The notes under the pieces are model-generated. The model ran no database searches and was not told where the DNA came from. It was given only the letters and a program-made list of their open reading frames with translations. 24,461 bases of DNA from positions 1 through 24,461 of the forward strand of contig CAMNAD010000002.1 in assembly GCA_946530505.1 (NCBI GenBank), read 5' to 3'. Positions 1-7,783 of the stretch are shown one piece after another. Origin of the DNA: an uncultured Bacteroidales bacterium (lineage in GTDB: Bacteria > Bacteroidota > Bacteroidia > Bacteroidales > UBA932). Numbering within the stretch: the stretch's first letter is position 1; each line of letters begins with the position of its first letter. Both the position numbers and the translations under genes were made by a program.

Positions 1-139
1 AATACCAATAGCCATATTCCGTTAATTTTCTGCAAGATAGTAATTTTTAAAACACAACATAAAAACTTTAAAATTATTTGTTTCAGCCATTTTTTTGGAA
101 AGTCCGGGAAACCCTGCGAACTTGTGAAGAAAAAAGGAT
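1..139. other. AT-rich 5' flank, no gene seen
   Basis: This stretch is strongly AT-rich and shows no convincing open frame. It probably carries the promoter and leader of the ComF-family gene at 140. I find no full TAnnTTTG box, only weak resemblances near base 80. An AAAGGA-type purine run sits directly before the ATG at 140. Confidence 0.4.
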
Positions 140-949
140 ATGAAACATTTCTTTCATAAGCTTGGGCTTCTGTTGTGGAGGGCGCTGGTTGATGTGTTTT
201 TTCCGCGGGTATGTCTAGCCTGCGGGGAGCGGCTGCATACGGATGAATTCCTTTGCGGGAGGTGCAGGGGAGATGTGCCGCTGACGAGGTTCTGGAAATT
301 GCGGGAGAATCCCATGGCGGAATCGTACAACGAACTGATACAGAGAAGCATGGGCCAGAACACAAAATATCAGCCATACGGATATGCCGTTGCGCTGTTT
401 TTCTATAAGGGGGGATTCCGGGAGATTACCAAATCGCTGAAGTACAGAAGGTTTTTCGCGGCAGGGCGGTTTTTCGCGCGGGAGTTGGGAAACAAACTCA
501 AGGAGTCGCCGTTGTTTTCGGATGTGGACCTGGTGGTGCCGGTGCCGTTGCATTGGATGCGGAGATGGCAGCGGGGGTACAACCAGGCGGAAGTCATCGC
601 CCGCGAGGTGGCAGAGGTGCTGGGTGTGCCTTGCGATGGAAAGATGCTGGTGCGCGCGCGGCGGACCAGGTCGCAGACGCATCTGGATGCTGCCGGCCGC
701 GCGCGCAATGTTTCCGGCGCCTTCCGGCTACGGCGTTTCCCGTTCAAGATACCTGCCCCGCATCATATTCTGCTGGTGGACGACGTCTACACGACCGGGG
801 CGACGGTCGCGGCATGCGAAAGAGCGATCAGGGAAGCAGTTTGCGGGGAGACGGGCGAGGAGTTGAGCGAGGCTGTGAGCGGAACTGCGGCTAGGGTGGG
901 AAGGCGCCTTCGGATATCCGCCGCGACCCTCGCCTGCGTCGAAAAGTAG
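140..949 (+). CDS. ComF family protein (phosphoribosyltransferase fold)
   Basis: This is a 269-residue member of the ComF/amidophosphoribosyltransferase-like family. Four cysteines arranged as CLAC (25, 28) and CGRC (39, 42) form the N-terminal zinc-ribbon typical of the family. A PVPLHWMRRWQRGYNQ segment near 134-149 and the PRPP-binding loop VDDVYTTGAT (213-222, with D214/D215) are both present. Family members in competent bacteria support DNA uptake, but in Bacteroidota the role is generally unproven, so no function beyond the fold is claimed. The C-terminal part, after about residue 235, carries a short extra segment compared with typical ComF proteins. The ATG at 140 follows an AAAGGA-like run. 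The gene is co-oriented with pepP, which has its own promoter. Confidence 0.88.
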   Translation: MKHFFHKLGLLLWRALVDVFFPRVCLACGERLHTDEFLCGRCRGDVPLTRFWKLRENPMAESYNELIQRSMGQNTKYQPYGYAVALFFYKGGFREITKSLKYRRFFAAGRFFARELGNKLKESPLFSDVDLVVPVPLHWMRRWQRGYNQAEVIAREVAEVLGVPCDGKMLVRARRTRSQTHLDAAGRARNVSGAFRLRRFPFKIPAPHHILLVDDVYTTGATVAACERAIREAVCGETGEELSEAVSGTAARVGRRLRISAATLACVEK

Positions 950-968
950 GGAATTCCCCGGAAATTAT

Positions 969-976
969 TACCTTTG
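969..976 (+). promoter_or_regulatory. -7 box of the pepP promoter
   Basis: TACCTTTG is an exact match to the Bacteroidota -7 consensus TAnnTTTG. It ends 7 bases before the pepP ATG at 984, so the transcript should start at or very near the start codon. No clear TTG -33 element is visible at the right spacing. Confidence 0.6.
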
Positions 977-983
977 TAGTAAT

Positions 984-2372
984 ATGTTCAGCAAAGAAAC
1001 CTATGCCTCCCGCCGAGAGGAACTCCGGCGGCGCCTCAAGGGCGAAAGCGGCATCGCCGTCTTCATCGGCAATGTAGAAGCCCCCGCCCAATATAAAGAC
1101 AACTGCTACAAGTTCCGCCAGGACAGCACCTGGCTCTACTACTTCGGCATCGACGAACCCCGCTTCGCAGCGGTTCTCGACCTCGACAGCGGAACGGAAA
1201 CCATCTACGCCGACGATTTCTCCATCGACGACATAATCTGGACAGGCCCCATGCCCACGGTGGCGGAGCAGGCGGCGAGAGTGGGAATCAGCAAGACCGA
1301 GCCCTACTCCAAACTCGACTGGGCGGTGTCCCAGGCGATTGTGCAGGGCCGCGCAATCCACAGCATTCCCCCGTCCCGCTGGTACAACACCCTCAAGGCG
1401 CAGAGCCTGGGCATCGACAAACCCTCCGAGGCCCTGATCCGCGCCATCATCAGCATGCGACTGGTAAAGACTCCGGAAGAGATAGCCGAACTCGATGCAG
1501 CCGGCGTGCTCGGCCAGAAGATGCACACCACCGCCCGCAAGGGTATACGAGTCGGCAGGGTGGAACAGGAGATAGTCGGTGAGATGGAGGGAGTTACGCT
1601 CGCCGAGGGATGGGGAGTAAGTTTCGCGACCATCCTGACCCAGCACGGCGAGGTCTTCCACAACCACGGCCACGCCTGCGTAATTGAGCCCGGCAAGCTG
1701 ATGGTGATAGATGCAGGCGCGGAGGGCAATTCGCACTACGCATCCGACTTCACCCGCACCTACCCCACCGGAGGCAGGTACACCCCGAAGCAGAGGGACA
1801 TCTACCAGACAGTATACGACTGCCACGAGCTGGCTTTCTCCCTGACCAAACCGGGGACCGCCTACCGCGACGTTCATCTTGCAGTCGCCCGCCTCATGCT
1901 CGACCGCCTGAGCCAGCTGGGACTGGTGAAGGGCGATCTGGACGAGATGGTGGCGGAGGGCACCGCGGGGCTCTTCATGCCGCACGGGCTCGGGCACAAC
2001 ATGGGCCTGGACGTGCACGACATGGAGGATCTGGGAGAGGATCTCGTGGGATACGACCCCGACCAGAAGCGCTCTTCCCAGCTCGGGCTGCGCTCGCTGC
2101 GTATGGCCAGAAGGCTGGTGCCCGGCAACGTGATAACCGATGAACCCGGCATCTACTTCATCCCGGACCTCATCAGGATGTGGAAGAAGGAAGGCCGTCC
2201 GTTCGTGAACTATGCCGCACTGGAAGAAGGATACTTCGACTTCGGAGGCATACGCATCGAGGATGACGTGCTGGTGACCGCCGACGGCGCCCGCCGCCTG
2301 GGCGGCACACGCCTGCCGGCATCTCCCGACGAGGTGGAGGCCGCAATGGCAAAAGACAAGGAATCTAATTAA
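984..2372 (+). CDS. pepP: Xaa-Pro aminopeptidase (M24B metallopeptidase)
   Basis: This is a 462-residue aminopeptidase P/prolidase-type enzyme that removes N-terminal residues preceding proline, presumably in the cytoplasm since no signal peptide is seen. The N-terminal about 160 residues form the aminopeptidase P N domain. The pita-bread catalytic domain follows with all five expected dinuclear metal ligands: D243 (in IDAG), D255 (in SDFTRT), H338 (in HGLGHN), E387 (in DEPGIYF) and E426 (in RIEDDV). The start at 984 is set by a perfect TAnnTTTG box ending 7 bases upstream, which suggests a leaderless message. fabG follows after 16 bases on the same strand, so the two are probably co-transcribed. 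Confidence 0.95.
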   Translation: MFSKETYASRREELRRRLKGESGIAVFIGNVEAPAQYKDNCYKFRQDSTWLYYFGIDEPRFAAVLDLDSGTETIYADDFSIDDIIWTGPMPTVAEQAARVGISKTEPYSKLDWAVSQAIVQGRAIHSIPPSRWYNTLKAQSLGIDKPSEALIRAIISMRLVKTPEEIAELDAAGVLGQKMHTTARKGIRVGRVEQEIVGEMEGVTLAEGWGVSFATILTQHGEVFHNHGHACVIEPGKLMVIDAGAEGNSHYASDFTRTYPTGGRYTPKQRDIYQTVYDCHELAFSLTKPGTAYRDVHLAVARLMLDRLSQLGLVKGDLDEMVAEGTAGLFMPHGLGHNMGLDVHDMEDLGEDLVGYDPDQKRSSQLGLRSLRMARRLVPGNVITDEPGIYFIPDLIRMWKKEGRPFVNYAALEEGYFDFGGIRIEDDVLVTADGARRLGGTRLPASPDEVEAAMAKDKESN

Positions 2373-2388
2373 CAACAATACAAAAACT

Positions 2389-3126
2389 ATGGGACTTTTA
2401 GATGGAAAAGTCGCCCTCATTACGGGCGCATCAAGAGGAATCGGAAAGGCAATCGCACTGAAGTACGCCGCTGAAGGCGCCGACGTGGCATTCACCGACC
2501 TCGTAGTGAATCAGGATACCGTGGCGGAAATCGCCGCCCTCGGCCATAAGGTAAAGGCATACGAGAGCAACGCCGCCGACTTCGAACAGACTCAGCAGGT
2601 GGTGGAGCAGGTGCTCGCCGACTTCGGCAAGATCGACATCCTCGTCAACAACGCAGGCATCACCAAGGACGGCCTTGCAATGCGCATGACCGAACAGCAG
2701 TGGGATGCGGTAATTGCAGTTAACATGAAATCCGCCTTCAACTATATGCACGCTGTGCTTCCCGCAATGGCACGCGCCAAGAGCGGCAGCATCATCAACA
2801 TGGCATCGATTGCAGGCCAGATGGGGAATCCCGGCCAGGTGAACTACGCCGCTACCAAGGCAGGCCTCATCGCAATGGCAAAATCTGTAGCGAAGGAGAT
2901 GGGTTCCCGCGGCATCCGCGCCAACAGCATCGCTCCGGGTTTCATCGTGTCGGACATGACCAATGCCCTACCCGAAGCCGTGCGTGAAGAATATCTGAAG
3001 CAGATCCCCCTGCGCCGCGGAGGCACGCCCGAGGACATTGCGAACGCAGCCCTCTTCCTCGCCAGCGACCTTTCTTCCTACATCACCGGCCAGGTAATCC
3101 CCGTCAACGGAGGTCTCTACTGCTAG
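2389..3126 (+). CDS. fabG: 3-oxoacyl-[acyl-carrier-protein] reductase
   Basis: This is a 245-residue classical short-chain dehydrogenase that reduces 3-oxoacyl-ACP to 3-hydroxyacyl-ACP with NADPH in type II fatty acid elongation. The cofactor motif TGASRGIG (12-19), the LVNNAG motif (85-90) and the catalytic residues S140, Y153 and K157 (YAATK) are all present. The C-terminal segment ending ITGQVIPVNGG is characteristic of FabG. The length is normal for the family. The gene follows pepP at 16 bases. Its TAG stop lies in a CTAG palindrome shared with the stop of the convergent DUF456 gene, so no terminator fits between the two. Confidence 0.95.
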   Translation: MGLLDGKVALITGASRGIGKAIALKYAAEGADVAFTDLVVNQDTVAEIAALGHKVKAYESNAADFEQTQQVVEQVLADFGKIDILVNNAGITKDGLAMRMTEQQWDAVIAVNMKSAFNYMHAVLPAMARAKSGSIINMASIAGQMGNPGQVNYAATKAGLIAMAKSVAKEMGSRGIRANSIAPGFIVSDMTNALPEAVREEYLKQIPLRRGGTPEDIANAALFLASDLSSYITGQVIPVNGGLYC

Positions 3127-3608
3127 AGGATGAATTTGAAGACGTAGAACGTCATTATGCCGGAAGCGATCAGTTTGATTCCGGTACCGAAAATAAAACC
3201 GAGGAATGCACCGATGGCCGCCTTTACGGAACTCGGTGCATCTTGTTTTGCAAAAAAGAACTCCCCGACAAAGGCGCCTATGAGCGCACCTGCCATCATC
3301 CCTACAGGTGTGAGGAACATTCCGGCGAAAAGCCCCACGATAGCTCCCCATGAGGCTTCCTTGTGGCCTCCCGTCTTCTTGGCGAACCAGCCCGGGACGA
3401 CGTAGTCGAGTATGGTAACCAGTGTGGTGATGCCCAACCATACCAGCAGGAAGGTGCCGGTGACAGGTTCGCATTCGCCGCGGTTCCCCGCGAAGTAAAC
3501 GAGCAGAAGTCCCACCCAGCTGAGGGGAGGGCCGGGCAGACCGGGAACGACACTGCCGATCACGCCGAGAATGGCGCAGATAATGGCAAAGATTTCAAGT
3601 GCTGTCAT
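3123..3608 (-). CDS. DUF456 domain-containing membrane protein
   Basis: This is a 161-residue hydrophobic protein with several glycine-rich membrane segments, beginning MTALEIFAIICAILGVIGS. The PGLPGPPLSW motif and the repeated Gly/Ala-rich helices match the DUF456 family, whose function is unknown. The start at 3608 is preferred over longer in-frame options because a perfect TATCTTTG box lies 6 bases upstream and the membrane segment begins at once. Its stop overlaps the fabG stop tail to tail. The promoter is divergent from that of the Fic-like gene at 3652. Confidence 0.85.
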   Translation of the reverse strand: MTALEIFAIICAILGVIGSVVPGLPGPPLSWVGLLLVYFAGNRGECEPVTGTFLLVWLGITTLVTILDYVVPGWFAKKTGGHKEASWGAIVGLFAGMFLTPVGMMAGALIGAFVGEFFFAKQDAPSSVKAAIGAFLGFIFGTGIKLIASGIMTFYVFKFIL

Positions 3609-3614
3609 AGTACT

Positions 3615-3622
3615 GCAAAGAT
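3615..3622 (-). promoter_or_regulatory. -7 box of the DUF456 gene promoter
   Basis: Read on the minus strand this is TATCTTTG, an exact TAnnTTTG match, ending 6 bases before the ATG at 3608. It lies only 14 bases from the oppositely directed box at 3636, so the two promoters are back to back and polymerase binding at one may exclude the other. Confidence 0.55.
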
Positions 3623-3635
3623 ATGGATTTTTTGT

Positions 3636-3643
3636 TACCTTTG
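3636..3643 (+). promoter_or_regulatory. -7 box of the Fic-like/protease operon
   Basis: TACCTTTG is an exact TAnnTTTG match that ends 8 bases before the ATG at 3652, again pointing to a leaderless or near-leaderless message. A good TTG element is not seen at 19-21 bases upstream, so activation by another protein is possible. Confidence 0.6.
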
Positions 3644-3651
3644 CATAATTT

Positions 3652-4491
3652 ATGGACGCGTCGCAATTATACATCCTGATTACCAATTCCACGGCCATGG
3701 AAGGGTCATCGCTGACGCTGGCGCAGAACACACGCCTGCTGAGCGAGGGTGTAAGCAGCGAGGGCAAGACAATTGCCGAGCAACTGCTGAACCTGGACCT
3801 CAAAGCGGCCTACGAAGCGGCATCGAAAGATGCCGCCGGTCATCAGCTGTGGAGCGGATACCGTGTGAAGATGTTGGCTTCCAAGGCTTTGCGCAGCTAC
3901 GGATTCGACTGCAACAAAGTGGCTTCCGAAGCTGCGCTCCAGAGGATTTGCCAGGAGGCAAACGAAGCGAGGATGCACTCCCGCGGCCTTAAGGAAAGCG
4001 GGCTGTACGCTGCCAGCCATATGATCCATTTCCGCGTAAGCGATGCCGAACTATGGCCACGCGGGAACGACATTATGGCACGTCTGCTGATGAATATGCT
4101 GCAGATGGAATTCGGCCTTACGCTCCAATCCATAAAAGACCCTGAGGCGTATTCCAAGCTTTTGCGCTCCGCTGTCAAGGAAGATATCGCCGAAATATTC
4201 ACAAGCCACGCAGACGATGTGCTGGCTCCAGCCGACAAGTGCAAATGGGCCGTGAAAGAGGTGACCGTCCCGGAGGCAGCGCCCGCCACTCACGTGAAAA
4301 ACTCCACGCGCATTCTGGAACTTCTCGCGACTCATCCCCGTTACACGACGGCCGACCTTGCCGGCCTGCTTGGCATCTCCGACAAAGGTGTTGAGAAACA
4401 CATTGCAAACCTAAAAAAGACCGGAGCTCTCAAACGCGAAGGCCCAGACAAGGGCGGATACTGGAGAGTGGTCTTCATCCCGAGGAAATAA
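3652..4491 (+). CDS. Fic-fold protein with dead catalytic motif and C-terminal winged helix
   Basis: This is a 279-residue protein. Residues 5-60 match the N-terminal part of Bacteroidota Fic proteins, including the autoinhibitory (S/T)xxxE(G/N) motif as S13-TAM-E17-G18. Fic enzymes normally carry HxFx(D/E)GNGRxxR and transfer AMP to target hydroxyls. Here the aligned segment is ELWPRGNDIMAR (133-144), followed by LLMNMLQMEFG as in intact homologues. The catalytic His position is E133, the second Gly is D140 and the first Arg is I141, while G138, N139 and R144 remain. No base is lost, so this is substitution rather than frameshift. Residues 217-275 form a winged helix (YTTADLAGLLGISDKGVEKHIANL). 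The stop overlaps the next ATG by one base (TAATG). I infer a non-enzymatic, possibly regulatory role. Confidence 0.78.
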   Translation: MDASQLYILITNSTAMEGSSLTLAQNTRLLSEGVSSEGKTIAEQLLNLDLKAAYEAASKDAAGHQLWSGYRVKMLASKALRSYGFDCNKVASEAALQRICQEANEARMHSRGLKESGLYAASHMIHFRVSDAELWPRGNDIMARLLMNMLQMEFGLTLQSIKDPEAYSKLLRSAVKEDIAEIFTSHADDVLAPADKCKWAVKEVTVPEAAPATHVKNSTRILELLATHPRYTTADLAGLLGISDKGVEKHIANLKKTGALKREGPDKGGYWRVVFIPRK

Positions 4492-6926
4492 TGAAGAGAA
4501 TAACACTTTTAACCTGCCTCCTGGCGGTGGCGGCGTGTTCCGTCGACGAGAACCGGCTGACAATACCCCAGGAAGAAAACACAACCACAGAAGAACCTGC
4601 AATACTTACTGCCGTAATCGAGACCGACGACAATCTTGCCGCCATCCTTGAGAATGCTGCTACAAAGGGAGGGCCTTCCCCCCTGGAGAATATGGGAGCC
4701 GTGCGTTATGAACGCGTATTCCCCGACGCGGGCGAGTTCGAGGAGCGCACCCGCAAAGCCGGACTGCACCGTTTCTACAAGGTGGTTTTCGACGAAGGTA
4801 TGACCAAGACTAAAGCAGGAGAGATCATCCTTGGCACCGACGGCATAGTCGGCGCCGACTTCCCGCGCAAGATAAAAAAACGCGGTGCAGTTCCCAACGA
4901 CCCCTATTTCAAATGGCAGTGGGACCTTTATAACGACAAGTCCCTTAAGCTGGACTGCACAAGGAATTATTCCAGCTATGGCATCACGAAATTCACGAAC
5001 CAAGGTGCGGATATGAATCTGCTTGATGTCTGGAGCAAATACACTACGGGCAACAAGAACGTAATCGTCGCCGTTGTAGACGGAGGTGTCGACCTTGACC
5101 ACCCGGATCTGGCTTTGAACTGCATAGCGGCCGGATTCAACGGCAGCAAGAATTTCGTCAAAAACAACTATGTCGTTACTTCTGATTCACACGGCACGCA
5201 CGTGGCCGGCACCATTGCCGCCATCCGCAACAACGGCATCGGAGTAGCCGGTATTGCCGGCGGCGATTATGCCAAGAGCATATCCGGCGCCAAAATCCTA
5301 AGTTGCCAGATTTTCACGGAAGATGACGGAGCATCCGACGAAAACACCGCTGCGGCTATCAAGTGGGGGGCCGACCACGGCGCCGTCATCAGCCAGAACA
5401 GCTGGGGTTATTATGCCGACGCCGATGAAGACGGCGAGGTTAGTTCCAAGGAACTGGCGGATTTCAAGAAACAAACCATACCGAGCTTCATCAAGAAGGC
5501 CATCGACTACTTTATTGAATACGCCGGTTGTGACAACAACGGCAACCAGCTGCCCAATTCCCCGATGAAGGGCGGAATCGTGTGTTTCGCAGCAGGGAAC
5601 GAAGCCATCGACTATGACCCTATCTGCGCCTATGAGCCTGTGCTGGCGGTAGGTGCAGGCACTGCCGGCTACACCCGCGCATATTACTCGAACTACGGCT
5701 CCTGGGTGGACATCTGCGCCCCCGGCGGAGACGGCCTGGACGAGAACTTCGGGCCCGAAACTGACAGTGAGGGCTACAGCCGCGGACAGATTTTCAATCT
5801 TTACGCAACAAGGGTTCTGGACGACTACGACTACACCGACTACGGTTATATGTCCGGCACTTCGATGGCCTGCCCGCACATCAGCGGAGCCCTGGCGCTT
5901 ATGATCTCCTATCTGGGAGGCCCCGGCTTCACCAACACCGAATGCAAGCGGCTGCTTCTCGAAGGAGCGGACAAGTCGCACATCAGCACTTCGAAATACG
6001 TAGGCCCCTGGGTAGATGTGAAAGCCTCGCTTGAACTCGCTGTCAACAAGTCCGACATCGCCCCCGAAAAGGTTTCCGATTATCAGCTTTCGGCCGTTCG
6101 CAAGACCGTTTCCATTTCCTGGAAGGTTCCGGAAGACGAAGATGACGGAGCAGCCTTCGGGGCACAAATCTTCTATGGGACAAACGAGGACGCGGTGCGC
6201 AGGAGCAGCAGCTCGTCCATCCCTGCAGGTGTTGCAATGCTCGACTCCAAGGTGTCGGACAAAGCGGCCGGCGACATCATCAACGAGACGGTCTCCGACC
6301 TGCAGTACTCCACCACTTACTACTTCGTCATCTACGCCTACGACCGTTCCGGGAACATTTCCGACGCTTCCGAAATCAAGAGCGTCCGCACTCCGGACAA
6401 CCACGCACCCATAGTAAAGGCCGATCCGGGTGGAATTATCCTCTATGGCTCCGGCTCCGGCAAAAGCATTTCGATGGAATCGCTCTTCTCGGACCCCGAC
6501 GATGATGAACTTTCATTCCAGTGCGTCGTCAAGCAGGATGGCAGCACAGTTGCCTTGAATTTCGACGGTCATACCGCAAAGATTACTGCAGACAAGGGCG
6601 GCACAGCCGAAATCAAACTTACGGCTTCGGACGGCGAAAAGACCACAGGAATCTCGATTCCCGTATTGGTCAAGGGAGACCTCTCCGATCTCGCGGAGAC
6701 CTATCCCAACCCCGTCACCACCGACCTTGTGATCCGCACGGAACAGCCTGCCGAGACTTATGTCCGCATTGTGAATTCCACCGGCAAGGCAGTATACGAA
6801 AAGACTTCCGTATTCAGCGGCTTCGAGCCCCTGATCGTAAATATGACCGCCCTGGCTCCCGGACGCTATTCCGTTACGGTCCGATACAACGGCAATACCT
6901 ACCACAAGACTATAGTCAAAATATGA
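4491..6926 (+). CDS. Secreted S8 (subtilisin-like) protease with T9SS C-terminal tail
   Basis: This is an 811-residue serine protease. The N-terminus is a lipoprotein-type signal with AVAAC (C16). A propeptide-like region (about 40-140) precedes the S8 domain with triad D197 (VVDGG), H234 (SHGTHVAGT) and S458 (SGTSMACPH). After about residue 510 come a fibronectin III-like domain (about 525-635), a cadherin-like domain (SDPDDDELSF region, about 640-730) and a type A T9SS sorting tail starting YPNPV at 738 and ending in APGRYSVTV and KTIVKI. T9SS tails direct export across the outer membrane and surface attachment. A lipobox together with a T9SS tail is unusual. The gene is coupled to the Fic-like gene upstream by TAATG and to the barrel gene downstream by ATGA. 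Confidence 0.92.
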   Translation: MKRITLLTCLLAVAACSVDENRLTIPQEENTTTEEPAILTAVIETDDNLAAILENAATKGGPSPLENMGAVRYERVFPDAGEFEERTRKAGLHRFYKVVFDEGMTKTKAGEIILGTDGIVGADFPRKIKKRGAVPNDPYFKWQWDLYNDKSLKLDCTRNYSSYGITKFTNQGADMNLLDVWSKYTTGNKNVIVAVVDGGVDLDHPDLALNCIAAGFNGSKNFVKNNYVVTSDSHGTHVAGTIAAIRNNGIGVAGIAGGDYAKSISGAKILSCQIFTEDDGASDENTAAAIKWGADHGAVISQNSWGYYADADEDGEVSSKELADFKKQTIPSFIKKAIDYFIEYAGCDNNGNQLPNSPMKGGIVCFAAGNEAIDYDPICAYEPVLAVGAGTAGYTRAYYSNYGSWVDICAPGGDGLDENFGPETDSEGYSRGQIFNLYATRVLDDYDYTDYGYMSGTSMACPHISGALALMISYLGGPGFTNTECKRLLLEGADKSHISTSKYVGPWVDVKASLELAVNKSDIAPEKVSDYQLSAVRKTVSISWKVPEDEDDGAAFGAQIFYGTNEDAVRRSSSSSIPAGVAMLDSKVSDKAAGDIINETVSDLQYSTTYYFVIYAYDRSGNISDASEIKSVRTPDNHAPIVKADPGGIILYGSGSGKSISMESLFSDPDDDELSFQCVVKQDGSTVALNFDGHTAKITADKGGTAEIKLTASDGEKTTGISIPVLVKGDLSDLAETYPNPVTTDLVIRTEQPAETYVRIVNSTGKAVYEKTSVFSGFEPLIVNMTALAPGRYSVTVRYNGNTYHKTIVKI

Positions 6927-7783
6927 GAAAGATATCCCTTATCCTCGTTTCCGGCATTCTCTGCCTGGCCGCATCTGCACAAGACCTCGTTTCGGAGGCC
7001 CTCCCTTTTATGCAAATGGACTTCAATACCTCGTCGATTGCGATGGGCAGCACCAGGATTCCCGGGGCGGCGGTCCTGCCTTTGAGCGGCACGAAACTCG
7101 CCGCAGGGGTTGCATACGAAAGCTATATGCCGGATCTTAGCGACACCCGGTACATCAGCGGCGGAGTCGCCGGCGTGAAGGGCAGGCTCGGGGCATCGCT
7201 GGGCTTTACCAGAGGTACCGGTGACGAGATTTCAGGCGAACGCTTCTCTCCAAGCGAGATTCTGGTCAATGCGGGTATATCCTATGCTATAACGCCGATG
7301 ATTGCCGCCGGCATCAACGTCAAATATGCCAAGGAGCAGCTCCTCAGCAACTACTCCAACAATGCCGTGGCGGCCGACCTGTTTGTCGCCGGAAAGGTGG
7401 ATGCTTTCGATTTTGCTGCGGGTGTCAGTTCCATCGGTACTCCTGTAGAATCCGAAAACACTGGCAAGTTCAATCTGCCTTCAGCGGCAACGCTCGGATG
7501 CGGATTCAGCGCCGGAACAGGTGAGCTAAGTATCTGCGCCCGCGCAAGAGGGGATTACTACTTCAGTGGGAATCTGGCTGCAGGCCTTGGCTTTGAAGGC
7601 TGGTATAAAGGGCTGGTGGCATTGCGTGCCGGTTATCATTATGGAGGCGAAAGCATCATCCCGGACTTCGCATCCGCCGGCATCGGCGCCCGGCTCGGCG
7701 AGTTTACCATCGATGCAGCATACATCTTTGCCTCGGAGGCCCTGATGAACAGTTTCAGCGTCTGCGCCGGGGTAAGGTTTTAA
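6923..7783 (+). CDS. PorV/PorQ-like outer-membrane beta-barrel protein
   Basis: This is a 286-residue protein with a signal peptide (MRKISLILVSGILCLAASAQ) followed by alternating amphipathic beta strands to a C-terminal Phe (CAGVRF), as expected of an outer-membrane barrel. The opening (ALPFMQMDFNTSSIAMGST) and strand pattern resemble the PorV/PorQ family of T9SS components, which shuttle or attach cargo with sorting tails at the cell surface. A longer in-frame extension upstream of 6923 overlaps the protease frame and is not coding. The start is set by the ATGA overlap with the protease stop. I infer a partner role for that protease. Another small barrel family cannot be excluded. The TAA stop shares a TTAA with the convergent acyltransferase. 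Confidence 0.75.
   Translation: MRKISLILVSGILCLAASAQDLVSEALPFMQMDFNTSSIAMGSTRIPGAAVLPLSGTKLAAGVAYESYMPDLSDTRYISGGVAGVKGRLGASLGFTRGTGDEISGERFSPSEILVNAGISYAITPMIAAGINVKYAKEQLLSNYSNNAVAADLFVAGKVDAFDFAAGVSSIGTPVESENTGKFNLPSAATLGCGFSAGTGELSICARARGDYYFSGNLAAGLGFEGWYKGLVALRAGYHYGGESIIPDFASAGIGARLGEFTIDAAYIFASEALMNSFSVCAGVRF

Noticed and set aside
891..2495. 534-residue open frame antisense to pepP
   Set aside because: It lies wholly opposite pepP, whose metal ligands and family match are complete. The antisense product is rich in His, Val and Gly typical of mirror frames in GC-rich genes and shows no domain.
6521..6922. N-terminal extension of the barrel protein frame
   Set aside because: It overlaps the C-terminal part of the protease in another frame. 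The signal peptide beginning at 6923 and the ATGA coupling set the real start.
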